Shown: positions 8,849 through 17,525, numbered from the stretch's first letter. The stretch is 64,000 bases of DNA from CAZHHH01 sp052400685 (GCA_052400685.1 JBQTGJ010000001.1), one strand, 5' to 3'. A program made the numbers and translations. Notes: generated by a model not told the origin, from the sequence alone.

Positions 8849-8856
8849 TATATTTG
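8849..8856 (+). promoter_or_regulatory. Probable -7 promoter element of the HU gene
   Basis: TATATTTG matches the Bacteroidota -7 consensus TAnnTTTG exactly and lies about 60 bases before the HU start codon. A T-rich tract ending in TTTG lies upstream, but closer (about 14 bases) than the usual spacing, so the -33 box is uncertain. Confidence 0.5.
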
Positions 8857-8915
8857 CACACTGAATTTGGAAAAAAGCTGTATAATCAACTGATAATTAA
8901 ATAATTTTCTAAGCA

Positions 8916-9200
8916 ATGACAAAGGCTGATATTGTAAACGAAGTTTCGAAAAATACAGGTATTGAGAAGGTTACAGTTCAGAAGACTGTTGAAGCCTTCA
9001 TGGAGACTGTTAAGGGAAATCTGGTTAAGGGTAACAATGTTTACCTGAGAGGTTTTGGAAGTTTCGTTACCAAGAAAAGAGCAGAAAAAACTGCCCGGAA
9101 CATTTCAAAGAATACTACGATTATCATTCCGGAACATTTCATTCCATCATTTAAGCCCTCAAAAAGCTTTATTTTGAAGGTGAAAAATAACGTAAAATAA
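8916..9200 (+). CDS. HU family DNA-binding protein
   Basis: A 94-residue HU/IHF-type histone-like protein that bends and compacts DNA. The N-terminal helices (MTKADIVNEVSKNTGIEK) are followed by the conserved YLRGFGSFVTKKRAEKTARN segment, where the DNA-gripping beta arms start, and by the tail FKPSKSFILKV. Its length and motifs are typical. It is the first gene of a three-gene stretch with the 29-residue basic protein and RNase E/G; the terminator after the small gene probably ends most transcripts from its promoter. Confidence 0.95.
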   Translation: MTKADIVNEVSKNTGIEKVTVQKTVEAFMETVKGNLVKGNNVYLRGFGSFVTKKRAEKTARNISKNTTIIIPEHFIPSFKPSKSFILKVKNNVK

Positions 9201-9227
9201 AAATTTTAATTTTTAAAACGAAGCACC

Positions 9228-9317
9228 ATGCCAAGTGGAAAAAAAAGAAAGCGGCATAAGATGGCCACGCATAAAAGAAAAAAGAGATTAAGAAAAAACA
9301 GACATAAGAAGAAATAG
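9228..9317 (+). CDS. Very small, very basic protein (probable ribosome-associated peptide)
   Basis: A 29-residue ORF starting MPSGKKRKRHKMATHKR and ending RKNRHKKK. Nineteen of its 29 residues are Lys, Arg or His. It lies 27 bases after the HU gene, ends 19 bases before a strong terminator stem, and is followed by RNase E/G. From memory, near-identical peptides occur at this position across Bacteroidota and are annotated as AURKAIP1/COX24-domain or unnamed ribosomal small proteins; this could not be checked here. Composition and size fit a peptide buried in rRNA. It is too short for most gene finders. Confidence 0.8.
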   Translation: MPSGKKRKRHKMATHKRKKRLRKNRHKKK

Positions 9318-9336
9318 TCTGTTCTGAAAGGAACTT

Positions 9337-9375
9337 AAAGAACAAACAGAAAGATGTCTGTTTGTTCTTTTTTTT
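9337..9375 (+). terminator. Intrinsic terminator after the HU/small-protein unit
   Basis: A perfect 14-bp stem (AAAGAACAAACAGA, 9337-9350, with its complement at 9357-9370), a 6-base loop, and an eight-base T run form a textbook rho-independent terminator 48 bases before the RNase E/G start. Confidence 0.93.
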
Positions 9376-9422
9376 AAGATTTAACGATCTTTGAAATTAT
9401 TTATTAATCAATTCGTAACATA

Positions 9423-10973
9423 GTGAGTGCAGAACTATTTGTTGATGTTGCTCCTGATGAATTGACCATTGCTTTACTTGAGGACAAGCGTTTAGCTGAG
9501 TTACGCAAGGAACAAAGCAGTGTTCATTTTGCCGTTGGTGATATTTATGTGGGCAAGGTTAAAAAAATCATGCCCGGTTTAAATGCTGCTTTTGTTGACG
9601 TAGGGTATGAGAAAGATGCTTTTTTACATTATCTGGATCTTGGACCACAATTTCGAACCCTTCAAAAATATGTCAACGTAATACGGTCAAAGAAGGGAGG
9701 AACAGCGATGCACAAGCTAAAATCGGAGAATGATATTGACAAAAACGGAACAATAGCTGAAGTTTTGTCACCGGGGCAGGAAGTGCTGGTTCAGGTTGCT
9801 AAAGAGCCGATCTCGACCAAAGGCCCCCGATTAACTTCAGAAATTTCAATTGCCGGACGTAACCTGATATTAATTCCTTTCTCAGATAGGGTATCGGTGA
9901 GTCAGAAAATTCAAAAACCCGAGGAACGAAATCGTTTAAAACGTTTGTTGCTCAGTATAAAACCCAAAAATTACGGTGTAATTATCCGTACTGTTGCAGA
10001 AGACAAAAGAGTTGCCGAGTTGGATAAAGAATTAAGAACTCTCGTTAAGCGTTGGGAGGATTCGTCATCAAAATTAAACAGTGTTAAATCACCTGGTTTG
10101 GTTTTAGGTGAAATAGGACGGACCACAGCTTTCTTGAGAGATCTTTTTAATCCCTCCTTTCAGGGGGTATATGTAAATGACCAGGAGGTATATCGCGAAC
10201 TAAGTGATTATGTGGAGCTGATTGCTCCCGGTCGTGAAAAGATTGTAAAATACCATAACGGCAATGTCCCTATGTTCGACCAGTACGGTATCGAGAAGCA
10301 GATTAAAGCGTCTTTTGGACAAACTGTTTCGTTTAGAAGCGGTGCCTACCTAATAATTCAACATACCGAAGCGCTTCATGTGATCGACGTGAACAGCGGT
10401 AACCGTTCAAAATCGGCGAGTAACCAGGAAAGTAACGCCGTGGATGTAAATGTGGCTGCTGCCGAAGAAATTGCCCGTCAGTTAAGACTTCGGGATATGG
10501 GTGGTATTATTGTTGTCGATTTTATCGATATGCAGGATAATGACCATAAACAAAAGGTTTTTGAAAAAATGAAGGAAGCCATGGCTTCCGACCGGACAAA
10601 ACACAATATTCTTCCGTTAAGTAAGTTTGGACTAATGCAAATAACCCGGCAAAGGGTGCGTCCTGAGATGCACATTGCCACTGAGGAGAAATGCCCTTCG
10701 TGTTTAGGAAGTGGGGTAATTAGTCCATCGATTTTGTTTACTGATCAAATTGAAAACAGCCTCCGATTAGCTGTGCAAACGCAAAAATTAAAGAAGATGA
10801 CCCTGAGGGTGCATCCGTATTTGTATGCTTATATTAAAAAGGGTTTCCCGTCCATGATTATGAAGTGGCGATGGAAATATGGCTTTGGTATAAAGGTGCA
10901 ACCCTCCGATGCTTTAGCATTTTTAGAGTTCAAGATTACAGACCATAAAAATAGAAAGGTCGATCTCAATTGA
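9423..10973 (+). CDS. rng: Ribonuclease E/G family protein
   Basis: A 516-residue single-strand endoribonuclease of the RNase G size class, acting in rRNA and mRNA processing. It has an S1-like RNA-binding domain near the N terminus (GDIYVGKVKKIMPGLNAAFV), the metal-binding acidic segment IIVVDFIDMQD (about 360), and the CPSCLGSG zinc-link motif (about 425). It lacks the long C-terminal degradosome scaffold of E. coli RNase E. The start is GTG at 9423 (read as VSAELFVDVAP), matching where family similarity begins. Its final codons are built into the terminator hairpin that follows. Confidence 0.93.
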   Translation: MSAELFVDVAPDELTIALLEDKRLAELRKEQSSVHFAVGDIYVGKVKKIMPGLNAAFVDVGYEKDAFLHYLDLGPQFRTLQKYVNVIRSKKGGTAMHKLKSENDIDKNGTIAEVLSPGQEVLVQVAKEPISTKGPRLTSEISIAGRNLILIPFSDRVSVSQKIQKPEERNRLKRLLLSIKPKNYGVIIRTVAEDKRVAELDKELRTLVKRWEDSSSKLNSVKSPGLVLGEIGRTTAFLRDLFNPSFQGVYVNDQEVYRELSDYVELIAPGREKIVKYHNGNVPMFDQYGIEKQIKASFGQTVSFRSGAYLIIQHTEALHVIDVNSGNRSKSASNQESNAVDVNVAAAEEIARQLRLRDMGGIIVVDFIDMQDNDHKQKVFEKMKEAMASDRTKHNILPLSKFGLMQITRQRVRPEMHIATEEKCPSCLGSGVISPSILFTDQIENSLRLAVQTQKLKKMTLRVHPYLYAYIKKGFPSMIMKWRWKYGFGIKVQPSDALAFLEFKITDHKNRKVDLN

Positions 10974-10988
10974 GATCGATCTTTTTTT
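10956..10988. terminator. Terminator between convergent rng and thioesterase genes
   Basis: A near-perfect palindrome (AGGTCGATCTC, AATT, GAGATCGATCT; one G-T pair) is followed by seven Ts. The TGA stop of rng is inside the stem, and the thioesterase stop codon lies at the end of the T run. It serves the plus strand well and may also work for the minus strand. Confidence 0.85.
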
Positions 10989-11715
10989 ATGGCCTGAAGT
11001 GTAAGTGTGCCAACAGTCCTGCTTTTCCATTGGTATGAATGAGGGCCATTTTTATGTCCGATTCGTTGTTAGTTCGACAGTGTATGGCCGCGTCTTCACC
11101 TTCGGTGAACTCGCTGAGGTAGTGAAGCGTAATCTTTTTAATTGGAATGGACGTAGGCATCTGGTCGTGTAACGTGTCGAGTAACCATTCCACATAGCGG
11201 GTGTTATTGACGTGTCGGTTTATGTCGAGATCCGAGTATCTTACTTTTCTTATTTCGCATGGCGATGAATAATTAAAGGTTTCAGGTTGTTCAATGGATT
11301 CTGGAATGGCTTTATGGTCCGGTTCAAATGGCATGTTTGTAAGATGCGGTGCGGGTCGCACCAATCGTTTGGTTTCGCTGTTTACCATGAGCCATTGTGA
11401 GGTGGCTTTTACATAGTCCTCAGTGCCATTACTGATGGTAAAATCACGCGATGTTAGTAGTTTGTCGAGGCACCGTGGCCAGGTTTCGATGATGCAGGTT
11501 TCATCCATTGTCGGCAATTTTTTTATCTCTAAAGTAATGGCGTGCAGAACCCAAAATATATTTTGTTGTTTCAGTTGATGATACCCAACCCCCAGTACTG
11601 AAGCATGTTCGTGAGCAGCTTGCTGCATACCTCTTAATATGGCGGGGATAGAGATTGTGCCAGCGGTTGTTAAGTCGAAGGATGCGACTTTGAGTTGGTG
11701 TTTGTATGATGACAT
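10987..11715 (-). CDS. Acyl-[acyl-carrier-protein] thioesterase
   Basis: A 242-residue double hot-dog thioesterase of the FatA/FatB type, which releases free fatty acids from acyl-ACP in the cytoplasm. The second hot-dog contains SDLDINRHVNNTRYVEW (about 160-176), including the D-x-N-x-H active-site triad, and later EFTEGED with a conserved acidic residue. The first hot-dog begins LKVASFDLTTAGTISIPAILR. The length fits bacterial members. No other lipid gene is adjacent, and it is separated by about 195 bases from the HD protein gene on the same strand. Chain-length preference cannot be read. Confidence 0.9.
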   Translation of the reverse strand: MSSYKHQLKVASFDLTTAGTISIPAILRGMQQAAHEHASVLGVGYHQLKQQNIFWVLHAITLEIKKLPTMDETCIIETWPRCLDKLLTSRDFTISNGTEDYVKATSQWLMVNSETKRLVRPAPHLTNMPFEPDHKAIPESIEQPETFNYSSPCEIRKVRYSDLDINRHVNNTRYVEWLLDTLHDQMPTSIPIKKITLHYLSEFTEGEDAAIHCRTNNESDIKMALIHTNGKAGLLAHLHFRP

Positions 11716-11825
11716 TTTGCCTTTTTTAAATAATTTCGTGTAATAATTTATCGCTTATTTTTAAACCCGGCTTACCGTTTATTTTGTCCTTTGATCTGAT
11801 TTGACGATAATATGGTGATCCGGTT

Positions 11826-11912
11826 CAGGGCTTGAGAAGTCCGTAAAATTGGATTTTACAGCAGTTAATGACCATTTAAAAGACCAGCATAACTGAGAAG
11901 TTGAACTCTTTT
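11826..11912 (-). repeat. Dispersed intergenic repeat, decayed partial copy E
   Basis: The sequence GGGCTTGAGAAGTCCG, followed by GGATTTTACAGCAGTTAATG and CAGCATAACTGAGAAGTTGA, follows the internal order of the repeat copies at 25909 and 47561, with many substitutions and no clear left end. It overlaps the stop codon of the HD-domain gene. Confidence 0.5.
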
Positions 11913-12447
11913 ATAAAAATTTTTCGCACCATTGGTTAAATCGCTTCAGTTGCTCTGGCCCGAATTGACTCAATTTTTCTCTTATTTGTATTAATGATTT
12001 TTCTTTGGTGGGTTGTTTCCCTTTGCTGTAAAATTTGTCGGCAAAGCATAAAATTTCTTCTTCGATAGTGGTCGGCAACATGTCGCGATGAGGCAGCGGG
12101 AGATTACCGGTTTCTATGTCGTGTAATGATAATCCAGCGCCTGTGTGATGTTCAGCAAACATCGCCAAATGTTGCGCTCCTGATTTTTCCAGCATTTCCC
12201 GGCCTATTACGCCGTGTCTGATATATGGTGCTGTGCCGTGGCAGTCAATGTCTGGTGCATTGGTGGCAATGATGCCGATGTCGTGCAGCATTGCACCGTC
12301 GGACAGCAGTTGTTCGTTTGCCATAAGCTCGGGATGCCGACTTACAATCTCAAGTGCTTTGTCCCGTACCAGTCTGCTGTGTGTTAAAAGCAGGTCTCTT
12401 ACTTTACGACCTTTGGGGTAATATTGATTTATGATTTCTGTTACCAT
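11911..12447 (-). CDS. HD-domain protein (predicted phosphohydrolase)
   Basis: A 178-residue protein with an HD metal-dependent phosphohydrolase domain. Ligands visible in order are LTHSRLVRDKA (His about 23), MLHDIG (His-Asp about 54-55), RHGVIGREML and EHHTGAGL. The segment ILCFADKFYSKGK near residue 135 carries the last conserved Asp. Proteins of this HDIG type hydrolyse nucleotide-like phosphate esters, but the substrate is unknown. It is divergent from ric, about 280 bases away. It is complete, with no signal peptide, so it is cytoplasmic. Confidence 0.82.
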   Translation of the reverse strand: MVTEIINQYYPKGRKVRDLLLTHSRLVRDKALEIVSRHPELMANEQLLSDGAMLHDIGIIATNAPDIDCHGTAPYIRHGVIGREMLEKSGAQHLAMFAEHHTGAGLSLHDIETGNLPLPHRDMLPTTIEEEILCFADKFYSKGKQPTKEKSLIQIREKLSQFGPEQLKRFNQWCEKFL

Positions 12448-12511
12448 AATTGTTGAACAAAGATAGAAAAAATGTCAAATATTTAATTGTGGATAAATAA
12501 GTCTTTTATTA

Positions 12512-12543
12512 TTTGATATTTGTTAGTGTTTGCTCTATTTTTG
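12512..12543 (+). promoter_or_regulatory. Promoter of the ric-Rrf2 pair
   Basis: TTTG at 12512-12515, a 20-base spacer and TATTTTTG at 12536-12543 match the Bacteroidota housekeeping promoter (TTTG-N19-21-TAnnTTTG) closely. Transcription would start near 12550, giving a 5' UTR of about 175 bases before ric. That leader contains a weak, decayed relative of the dispersed repeat (about 12606-12715). Confidence 0.6.
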
Positions 12544-12724
12544 TAATAAAGATATTTGTGTCCACAATTAATTTTAGTTAGATCAGAAATCTTTATTTTG
12601 AGGTTTTTGAAGCTTAAAAAATGTGAGCTTAATATCTTAAGCTTAAATGATTTTTAAGAAAGCGAAAGCAACGTCAAAAATGGTGCTTTTTTGCTGACAT
12701 TAAGTAACCAATAATTATAAGCAG

Positions 12725-13459
12725 ATGGAAATTACAAATGAACAGACAGTGGGCGGGTTAGTCGCTTTTAATTTTAAGACGGCAGATGTTTTTAGTCGTC
12801 ATGGAATCGATTTTTGCTGCGGCGGTGATATATCGCTGGCTTCTGCAGCGCAGCAGAACAACATAGCAGTTGCTGATTTGGTTGAAGAGCTGCAGCAGGT
12901 GATACATGCCCGTGATGTTGAGTCTGATTTAATTGGGCGCCTCTCTTTGGATGCTTTGGTGGATTATATTATTGAGAATCATCATCAGTATATCCGGGAA
13001 AACGTTAAGATTATACCTCCGTATCTGAATAAACTTGTAGAGGTGCATGGCCGGAATCATCCTGAATTAAAGGAAGTAAATGAACTTTTTTCGGGGGCTG
13101 TTAGCGACCTTTCAAATCACATAGTGAAAGAGGAACTCGTATTGTTTCCATATATTAAAGTTTTGGTTGAGGCAATGCAAAATGGTGTTCCCGTTGAAGA
13201 TCCTGGTTTTGGAACGGTAGAGTCGCCGGTTATGGCTATGATGGCCGAACATGATGCGGAGGGAGAACGTTTTCGCACTATATCAAAACTGACGAATGGG
13301 TATACGCTTCCGCCTGACGGTTGTAATACCTTTCGTGTAGGGCTCGAAAAACTCAAAGAATTTGAGACTGACTTACATCGACACATTCATTTGGAAAACA
13401 ATATCTTATTTCCCAAAGCGATCGAATTGGAGAAAAAATTGATAAATTCGCGAATCTAA
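12725..13459 (+). CDS. ric: Iron-sulfur cluster repair di-iron protein (RIC/ScdA/YtfE)
   Basis: A 244-residue hemerythrin-like di-iron protein that repairs iron-sulfur clusters damaged by nitric oxide or oxidants. The N-terminal ScdA-type domain has FSRHGIDFCCGG (the paired cysteines). The four-helix domain supplies iron ligands in ENHHQYIRENV, NHIVKEELVLFPY, MMAEHDAEGE and HRHIHLENNILFP. The length is standard. It precedes the Rrf2-type regulator by 19 bases, so the two form an operon and the regulator probably controls it. Expression is likely induced by nitrosative stress, by analogy with NsrR systems. Confidence 0.93.
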   Translation: MEITNEQTVGGLVAFNFKTADVFSRHGIDFCCGGDISLASAAQQNNIAVADLVEELQQVIHARDVESDLIGRLSLDALVDYIIENHHQYIRENVKIIPPYLNKLVEVHGRNHPELKEVNELFSGAVSDLSNHIVKEELVLFPYIKVLVEAMQNGVPVEDPGFGTVESPVMAMMAEHDAEGERFRTISKLTNGYTLPPDGCNTFRVGLEKLKEFETDLHRHIHLENNILFPKAIELEKKLINSRI

Positions 13460-13478
13460 AACAGATTTATTCAAGGAT

Positions 13479-13925
13479 ATGTTGTCAAAAGCAGCGGAAT
13501 ACGCTATCAGGTCTTTGGTTTATATTGCTATTAGCAACCGGGACGGGCATCGTCCCGGTTATAGGGAAATAGCCAAAGAAATTGAGGCCCCTGAACAATT
13601 TACAGCAAAGGTGCTGCAGGGGTTGGTCAGAAACGATTTTATTAAATCAGTACGGGGCCGAGGAGGGGGATTCTTTTTTGCCGCTGAGAGTAAGCCGCTC
13701 ACCTTGTTGGCGGTTATTAACCAGGTGGAGGGCTATGAGCTGTTTACCCGTTGTGGTATTGGCTTAAGCCGTTGTTCGGACGAAGCTCCATGTCCCATTC
13801 ATAAGCAGTATGCCGTAGTGCGTGATCAGTATCGGCAGCTGGCAGCCAATACCACCATTCAGAGTTTGGCAGATAAAATTATTTCCGGGGATGCAGTGCT
13901 TAACCGACTTCCAACTGTCCATTAG
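13479..13925 (+). CDS. Rrf2 family transcriptional regulator
   Basis: A 148-residue Rrf2-family repressor. The winged helix spans about residues 1-70 (MLSKAAEYAIRSLVYIA, GYREIAKEI, FTAKVLQGLVRND, GRGGGFFF). Three cysteines in CGIGLSRCSDEAPC (about 92-105) match the iron-sulfur cluster ligands of NsrR and IscR-like members, so it probably senses nitric oxide or redox through a cluster. It lies directly after ric with an AAGGA sequence before the ATG and is likely autoregulatory. The identity as an NsrR equivalent is inferred from the neighbour and the cysteines. Confidence 0.9.
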   Translation: MLSKAAEYAIRSLVYIAISNRDGHRPGYREIAKEIEAPEQFTAKVLQGLVRNDFIKSVRGRGGGFFFAAESKPLTLLAVINQVEGYELFTRCGIGLSRCSDEAPCPIHKQYAVVRDQYRQLAANTTIQSLADKIISGDAVLNRLPTVH

Positions 13926-13939
13926 AACGATAGTTTTTT

Positions 13940-13947
13940 TATATTTG
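13940..13947 (+). promoter_or_regulatory. Probable -7 element of the ABC transporter gene
   Basis: TATATTTG matches TAnnTTTG exactly, 38 bases before the ATG of the ATP-binding subunit. No clear TTTG lies at the -33 position. Confidence 0.45.
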
Positions 13948-13984
13948 TGGAGAAAACGGTTATAATTAACTAAATACTCCGTAA

Positions 13985-14905
13985 ATGACAGCTTTTTTAC
14001 AAGCCAATAATATTGTTAAGCGTTATGCCAATCATTTGGCGTTGGATAATGTTAATGTTGCAGTTCCCGAAAATACTATTTTTGGTTTGTTGGGGCCCAA
14101 TGGCGCCGGAAAGACAACCCTGATACGAATTATCAATCAAATTACAGGGCCTGATACTGGGCAGGTTTTATTTAATGGCCAACCGCTAACCGGTGAGCAT
14201 ATTTCTCAAATTGGTTATTTGCCCGAAGAACGAGGCCTATACAAGAAAATGAAGGTGGGGGAGCAGGCGCTTTATCTGGCGCAGCTCAAAGGCATGAGCC
14301 GGCAGGAGGCTTTGAAAAAATTGAAGTACTGGTTCGAGAAATTTGAAATTGAATCCTGGTGGAATAAGAAAGTTGAAGAGCTGTCAAAAGGAATGCAGCA
14401 AAAAATTCAGTTTGTCGTTACCATCCTTCATAAACCCTCTCTTCTCATTTTTGACGAGCCATTTAGTGGCTTCGACCCCATTAATGCCAACCAACTGAAA
14501 GAGGAAATCATTAATCTTAAAAAGGAAGGTTCAACCATTATTTTTAGTACTCATAATATGAGTTCGGTGGAAGAGTTGTGCGATAATATTACTTTAATAA
14601 ATAAAGGAAAGGCTGTTCTGACGGGTGAAGTTGCGCAGGTTAGGTACCAATATCGTGATAATCTGGCGCAATTGGAATATTCGCAGGCATCTGCTTCGAT
14701 TGAGGATTTGTTGAAACAGCATTTTATTATAGAGCAAAAGGGGCGTGTTAACGGTCATGATTTGTTGGTTGTTAAGATGCCGGAAGATGCCGTTTTAAAC
14801 GAACTCATTAAACTGGTGTCGCCCTATTGTCATATTCATAGTTGTTTTGAAGTTCTCCCAGGGATGGATGAGGTTTTTATCAGGGTAGTGGGACAGAATG
14901 AGTAA
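13985..14905 (+). CDS. ABC transporter ATP-binding protein (NatA-like)
   Basis: A 306-residue ATPase subunit. It shows Walker A (GPNGAGKTT, about 39-47), the Q-loop region ERGLYKKMKVGEQ, the signature LSKGMQQK (about 134), Walker B LLIFDEPFSGFDP (about 152-164) and the switch STHNM. The C-terminal 80 residues form the extra domain found in NatA/CcmA-type exporters. It drives the permease encoded 184 bases downstream; the pair resembles the Na+/drug exporters NatAB. The exported substrate is unknown. Confidence 0.9.
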   Translation: MTAFLQANNIVKRYANHLALDNVNVAVPENTIFGLLGPNGAGKTTLIRIINQITGPDTGQVLFNGQPLTGEHISQIGYLPEERGLYKKMKVGEQALYLAQLKGMSRQEALKKLKYWFEKFEIESWWNKKVEELSKGMQQKIQFVVTILHKPSLLIFDEPFSGFDPINANQLKEEIINLKKEGSTIIFSTHNMSSVEELCDNITLINKGKAVLTGEVAQVRYQYRDNLAQLEYSQASASIEDLLKQHFIIEQKGRVNGHDLLVVKMPEDAVLNELIKLVSPYCHIHSCFEVLPGMDEVFIRVVGQNE

Positions 14906-15089
14906 TTGAAAAGAGTAATTCGAGTCAATGTCTCGTTAAGAATCAGTGCCTGACCGTAATTCAAATATCAATAATTATAACTTAATATCTTTCAGGCGAA
15001 ACAGCCATGATTATTGTTTTTTTTGTTTAGGTGCTGATACACATATAGTTGTTATATTTCCCCAATAGAAAAATATAAATAGCAGACAC

Positions 15090-16433
15090 ATGAATAAAAT
15101 TACGTTGGTACTTCAACGCGAGTATCTTACCCGGGTTAAAAAGAAGAGTTTTATCATTATGACCATACTAGGTCCCATTTTGTTTGCTGCCATGTTTGTA
15201 GTGCCTGCCTGGCTTGCGTCGATGGAAGATGACGAAGCTAAAACGGTGGCTGTGATTGATCAAAGTGGATTGTACCAGGGCTTGCTGAAAAATACCGGTC
15301 GCATAAGTTACGAATATCTTCCCGTGGAAGAAGAAACGGAATTAAGACATAATTTTGCGGAAAGCGGATATTATGCATACGTTGTTATCTCAGATAATTT
15401 GCTGGATCACCCCAACGCCATCCGCTTATTGTCTGATGCCCAAATTACAATGGATGTGAAAGACTATATCCGTAATTCGTTCAAAGAGTATCTGCGTAAT
15501 GAAAAGTTGAAATCGTTTAAGGTGGATCATCTCGATGACATTCTTGCAGAGGTCAATTCGGTCGGGATAGAGCTTACAACGGTTAAATTGGGAACCGACG
15601 GCGATGAAAAAGAAAGCTCCACAGAGGTAGTAATGATTGTGAGTATTCTCTTTGCATTTTTAACTTATATGTTTGTTTTTGTTTACGGCACTCAGGTACT
15701 TCGTGGGGTGATGGAGGAGAAAAGCAATCGTATTGTTGAAGTCATCATTTCCTCCATTAAACCTTTTCAGTTAATGATGGGGAAAATATTGGGAATTGCT
15801 TTGGTAGCACTAACGCAATTTCTTTTATGGGTGCTTTTAACGGTGATTATTTTATTGGGTGTAAAGACCGTGATGTTTCCCGATTCGCAAATGCCAACGC
15901 GAATGGATGGAATGGAAACCATGGTAGCAGGCAATGATGTTGCTGCTCAGGGGTTATCTGATAATACCTTTGATTTCAATAAAATTAAAGAGATAATCAA
16001 CAGTATGAATCCGTTTCAAACGTTGTTTTTCTTCGTGCTTTATTTTATTGGCGGCTATTTGTTATATGCGGCATTATTTGCTGCCGTGGGTGCAGCTATC
16101 GATAATGAAACCGATTCACAGCAGTTTATATTTCCTATTACCATTCCCATTATTATCGCTTTATACGTGGCAATGGCGGCTTTTAGAAATCCACACAGCG
16201 ATTTGGTTTTTTGGTTTTCTATGATTCCGCTAACATCGCCCGTGGTCATGATGGCCCGCATTCCATTTGAAGTGCCTCTATGGCAGATACTGCTCTCGTT
16301 AACGTTATTGGTTGGAGGTTTTGTTTTTGCGACCTGGTTTGCCGCCAGAATTTATCGGACCGGTATTTTGATGTATGGTAAAAAAGTTGATTATAAAGAG
16401 CTTTGGAAGTGGTTCCGGCAAGCCGGGAAATGA
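15090..16433 (+). CDS. ABC transporter permease (NatB-like, ABC-2 family)
   Basis: A 447-residue inner-membrane protein. One helix lies near the N terminus (IIMTILGPILFAAMFV), a large extracytoplasmic loop follows at about 40-175, and five or more helices fill the C-terminal half. These include SILFAFLTYMFVFVYGTQ, the conserved GVMEEKSNRIVEVIIS loop motif, ALVALTQFLLWVLL and YLLYAALFAAVGAA. This is the ABC-2/NatB arrangement and pairs with the preceding ATPase. The 184-base gap between them is long for an operon and contains a fragment resembling the end of the dispersed repeat (CAGTGCCTGACCGTAATTC). Confidence 0.9.
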   Translation: MNKITLVLQREYLTRVKKKSFIIMTILGPILFAAMFVVPAWLASMEDDEAKTVAVIDQSGLYQGLLKNTGRISYEYLPVEEETELRHNFAESGYYAYVVISDNLLDHPNAIRLLSDAQITMDVKDYIRNSFKEYLRNEKLKSFKVDHLDDILAEVNSVGIELTTVKLGTDGDEKESSTEVVMIVSILFAFLTYMFVFVYGTQVLRGVMEEKSNRIVEVIISSIKPFQLMMGKILGIALVALTQFLLWVLLTVIILLGVKTVMFPDSQMPTRMDGMETMVAGNDVAAQGLSDNTFDFNKIKEIINSMNPFQTLFFFVLYFIGGYLLYAALFAAVGAAIDNETDSQQFIFPITIPIIIALYVAMAAFRNPHSDLVFWFSMIPLTSPVVMMARIPFEVPLWQILLSLTLLVGGFVFATWFAARIYRTGILMYGKKVDYKELWKWFRQAGK

Positions 16434-16480
16434 GAATGTTGCTTGTTCTTATTTCATTAGGGAAAGGTTGCAAAATTTAA

Positions 16481-16488
16481 TATTTTTG
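16481..16488 (+). promoter_or_regulatory. Probable -7 element of the Ppx/GppA gene
   Basis: TATTTTTG matches TAnnTTTG exactly, 25 bases before the ATG at 16513. No well-spaced -33 TTTG was seen. Confidence 0.4.
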
Positions 16489-16512
16489 AAGTTTATTGTC
16501 TGAATCACAAAT

Positions 16513-17451
16513 ATGGAAAAAACACGTGTTGCCATTATCGACCTTGGAACTAATACTTTTAATCTTTTGATTACTGAGGTTGAGGGTTCCACATATCGGG
16601 TTTTGACCGAATCGAAATATCAGGCCCGATTGGGAGAAGGGGGAATTCACAAAGCCACTATTACGCCGGAGGCTATGAAGAGAGGTGTGGAGGGCTTAAC
16701 AGCCCATCTCATTACCATCTCGGAATATCAGGTGGAAAGCATTTTTTGTTTTGCTACGTCCGCCATACGAAGTGCGACTAATGGGGCTGAGTTTGTTCGT
16801 CGGGTAAAACAAGAATTGGGGCTTACCATTCGGGTTATTCCTGGTGACGAGGAAGCTCAGACTATTTTTGACGGCATTAAACAGGTTGTGCCACTGGGTA
16901 AAGAGTATACACTTATCATGGATATTGGAGGCGGTAGTGTGGAATTTATTATTGCAAACCGTAACGGAATAGCGTGGAAAGATAGTTATAACATCGGGAC
17001 GGCGCGAATTCTGGAGCAATTTACGCCTTCTGATCCCATTACCAGTGAAGAAATTGTACATATTGAGAAGTATCTCTATTCAAAGCTCGAAACCCTTTTC
17101 GAAGCTGTTGCTAAATATCCTATTTATAAATTAGTTGGTTCTTCCGGTTCCTTTGACACGCTGGCAGCCATTATTGCCAAAGAGGAATATCCTTTGTTGG
17201 ATTTATCGAAGGGAACCACTTTTGAGTTTAAAGAAAGCGGTTATAAAGTGTTGCACGATAGACTAATGGCTTCTGACGCAGCAACTCGAAGAACGATGCC
17301 GGGGATGGATCCATCGCGTATTGAGAATATTATTCCTGCTACTATTATAATTCAGTGTGTTTTTGAACATGTGCGGCCAAAGGAAATTTGGCAATGTTCT
17401 TTTGCTCTTAAAGAAGGGGCTATACAACAAATTATTAGTAGTGAATTATAA
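16513..17451 (+). CDS. Exopolyphosphatase / pppGpp phosphatase family protein
   Basis: A 312-residue Ppx/GppA phosphatase of the actin-like ATPase fold, acting on polyphosphate or pppGpp in the cytoplasm. Signature segments are AIIDLGTNTFNLLI (phosphate 1 loop), FATSAIRSATNG, PGDEEAQTIFDGI and MDIGGGSVEFII (phosphate 2 loop). It consists only of the catalytic core, without the C-terminal HD-like extension of E. coli Ppx, which is the usual form in Bacteroidota. Choice between Ppx and GppA activity is not possible from sequence. It lies 74 bases before the sigma-54 activator gene. Confidence 0.9.
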   Translation: MEKTRVAIIDLGTNTFNLLITEVEGSTYRVLTESKYQARLGEGGIHKATITPEAMKRGVEGLTAHLITISEYQVESIFCFATSAIRSATNGAEFVRRVKQELGLTIRVIPGDEEAQTIFDGIKQVVPLGKEYTLIMDIGGGSVEFIIANRNGIAWKDSYNIGTARILEQFTPSDPITSEEIVHIEKYLYSKLETLFEAVAKYPIYKLVGSSGSFDTLAAIIAKEEYPLLDLSKGTTFEFKESGYKVLHDRLMASDAATRRTMPGMDPSRIENIIPATIIIQCVFEHVRPKEIWQCSFALKEGAIQQIISSEL

Positions 17452-17525
17452 TTGTATTGGCCGGGCTGATTTATACTGAAATTAACACCCGCTGGAGGTG
17501 CCGTTTATATTAATTACGTTTAAAC

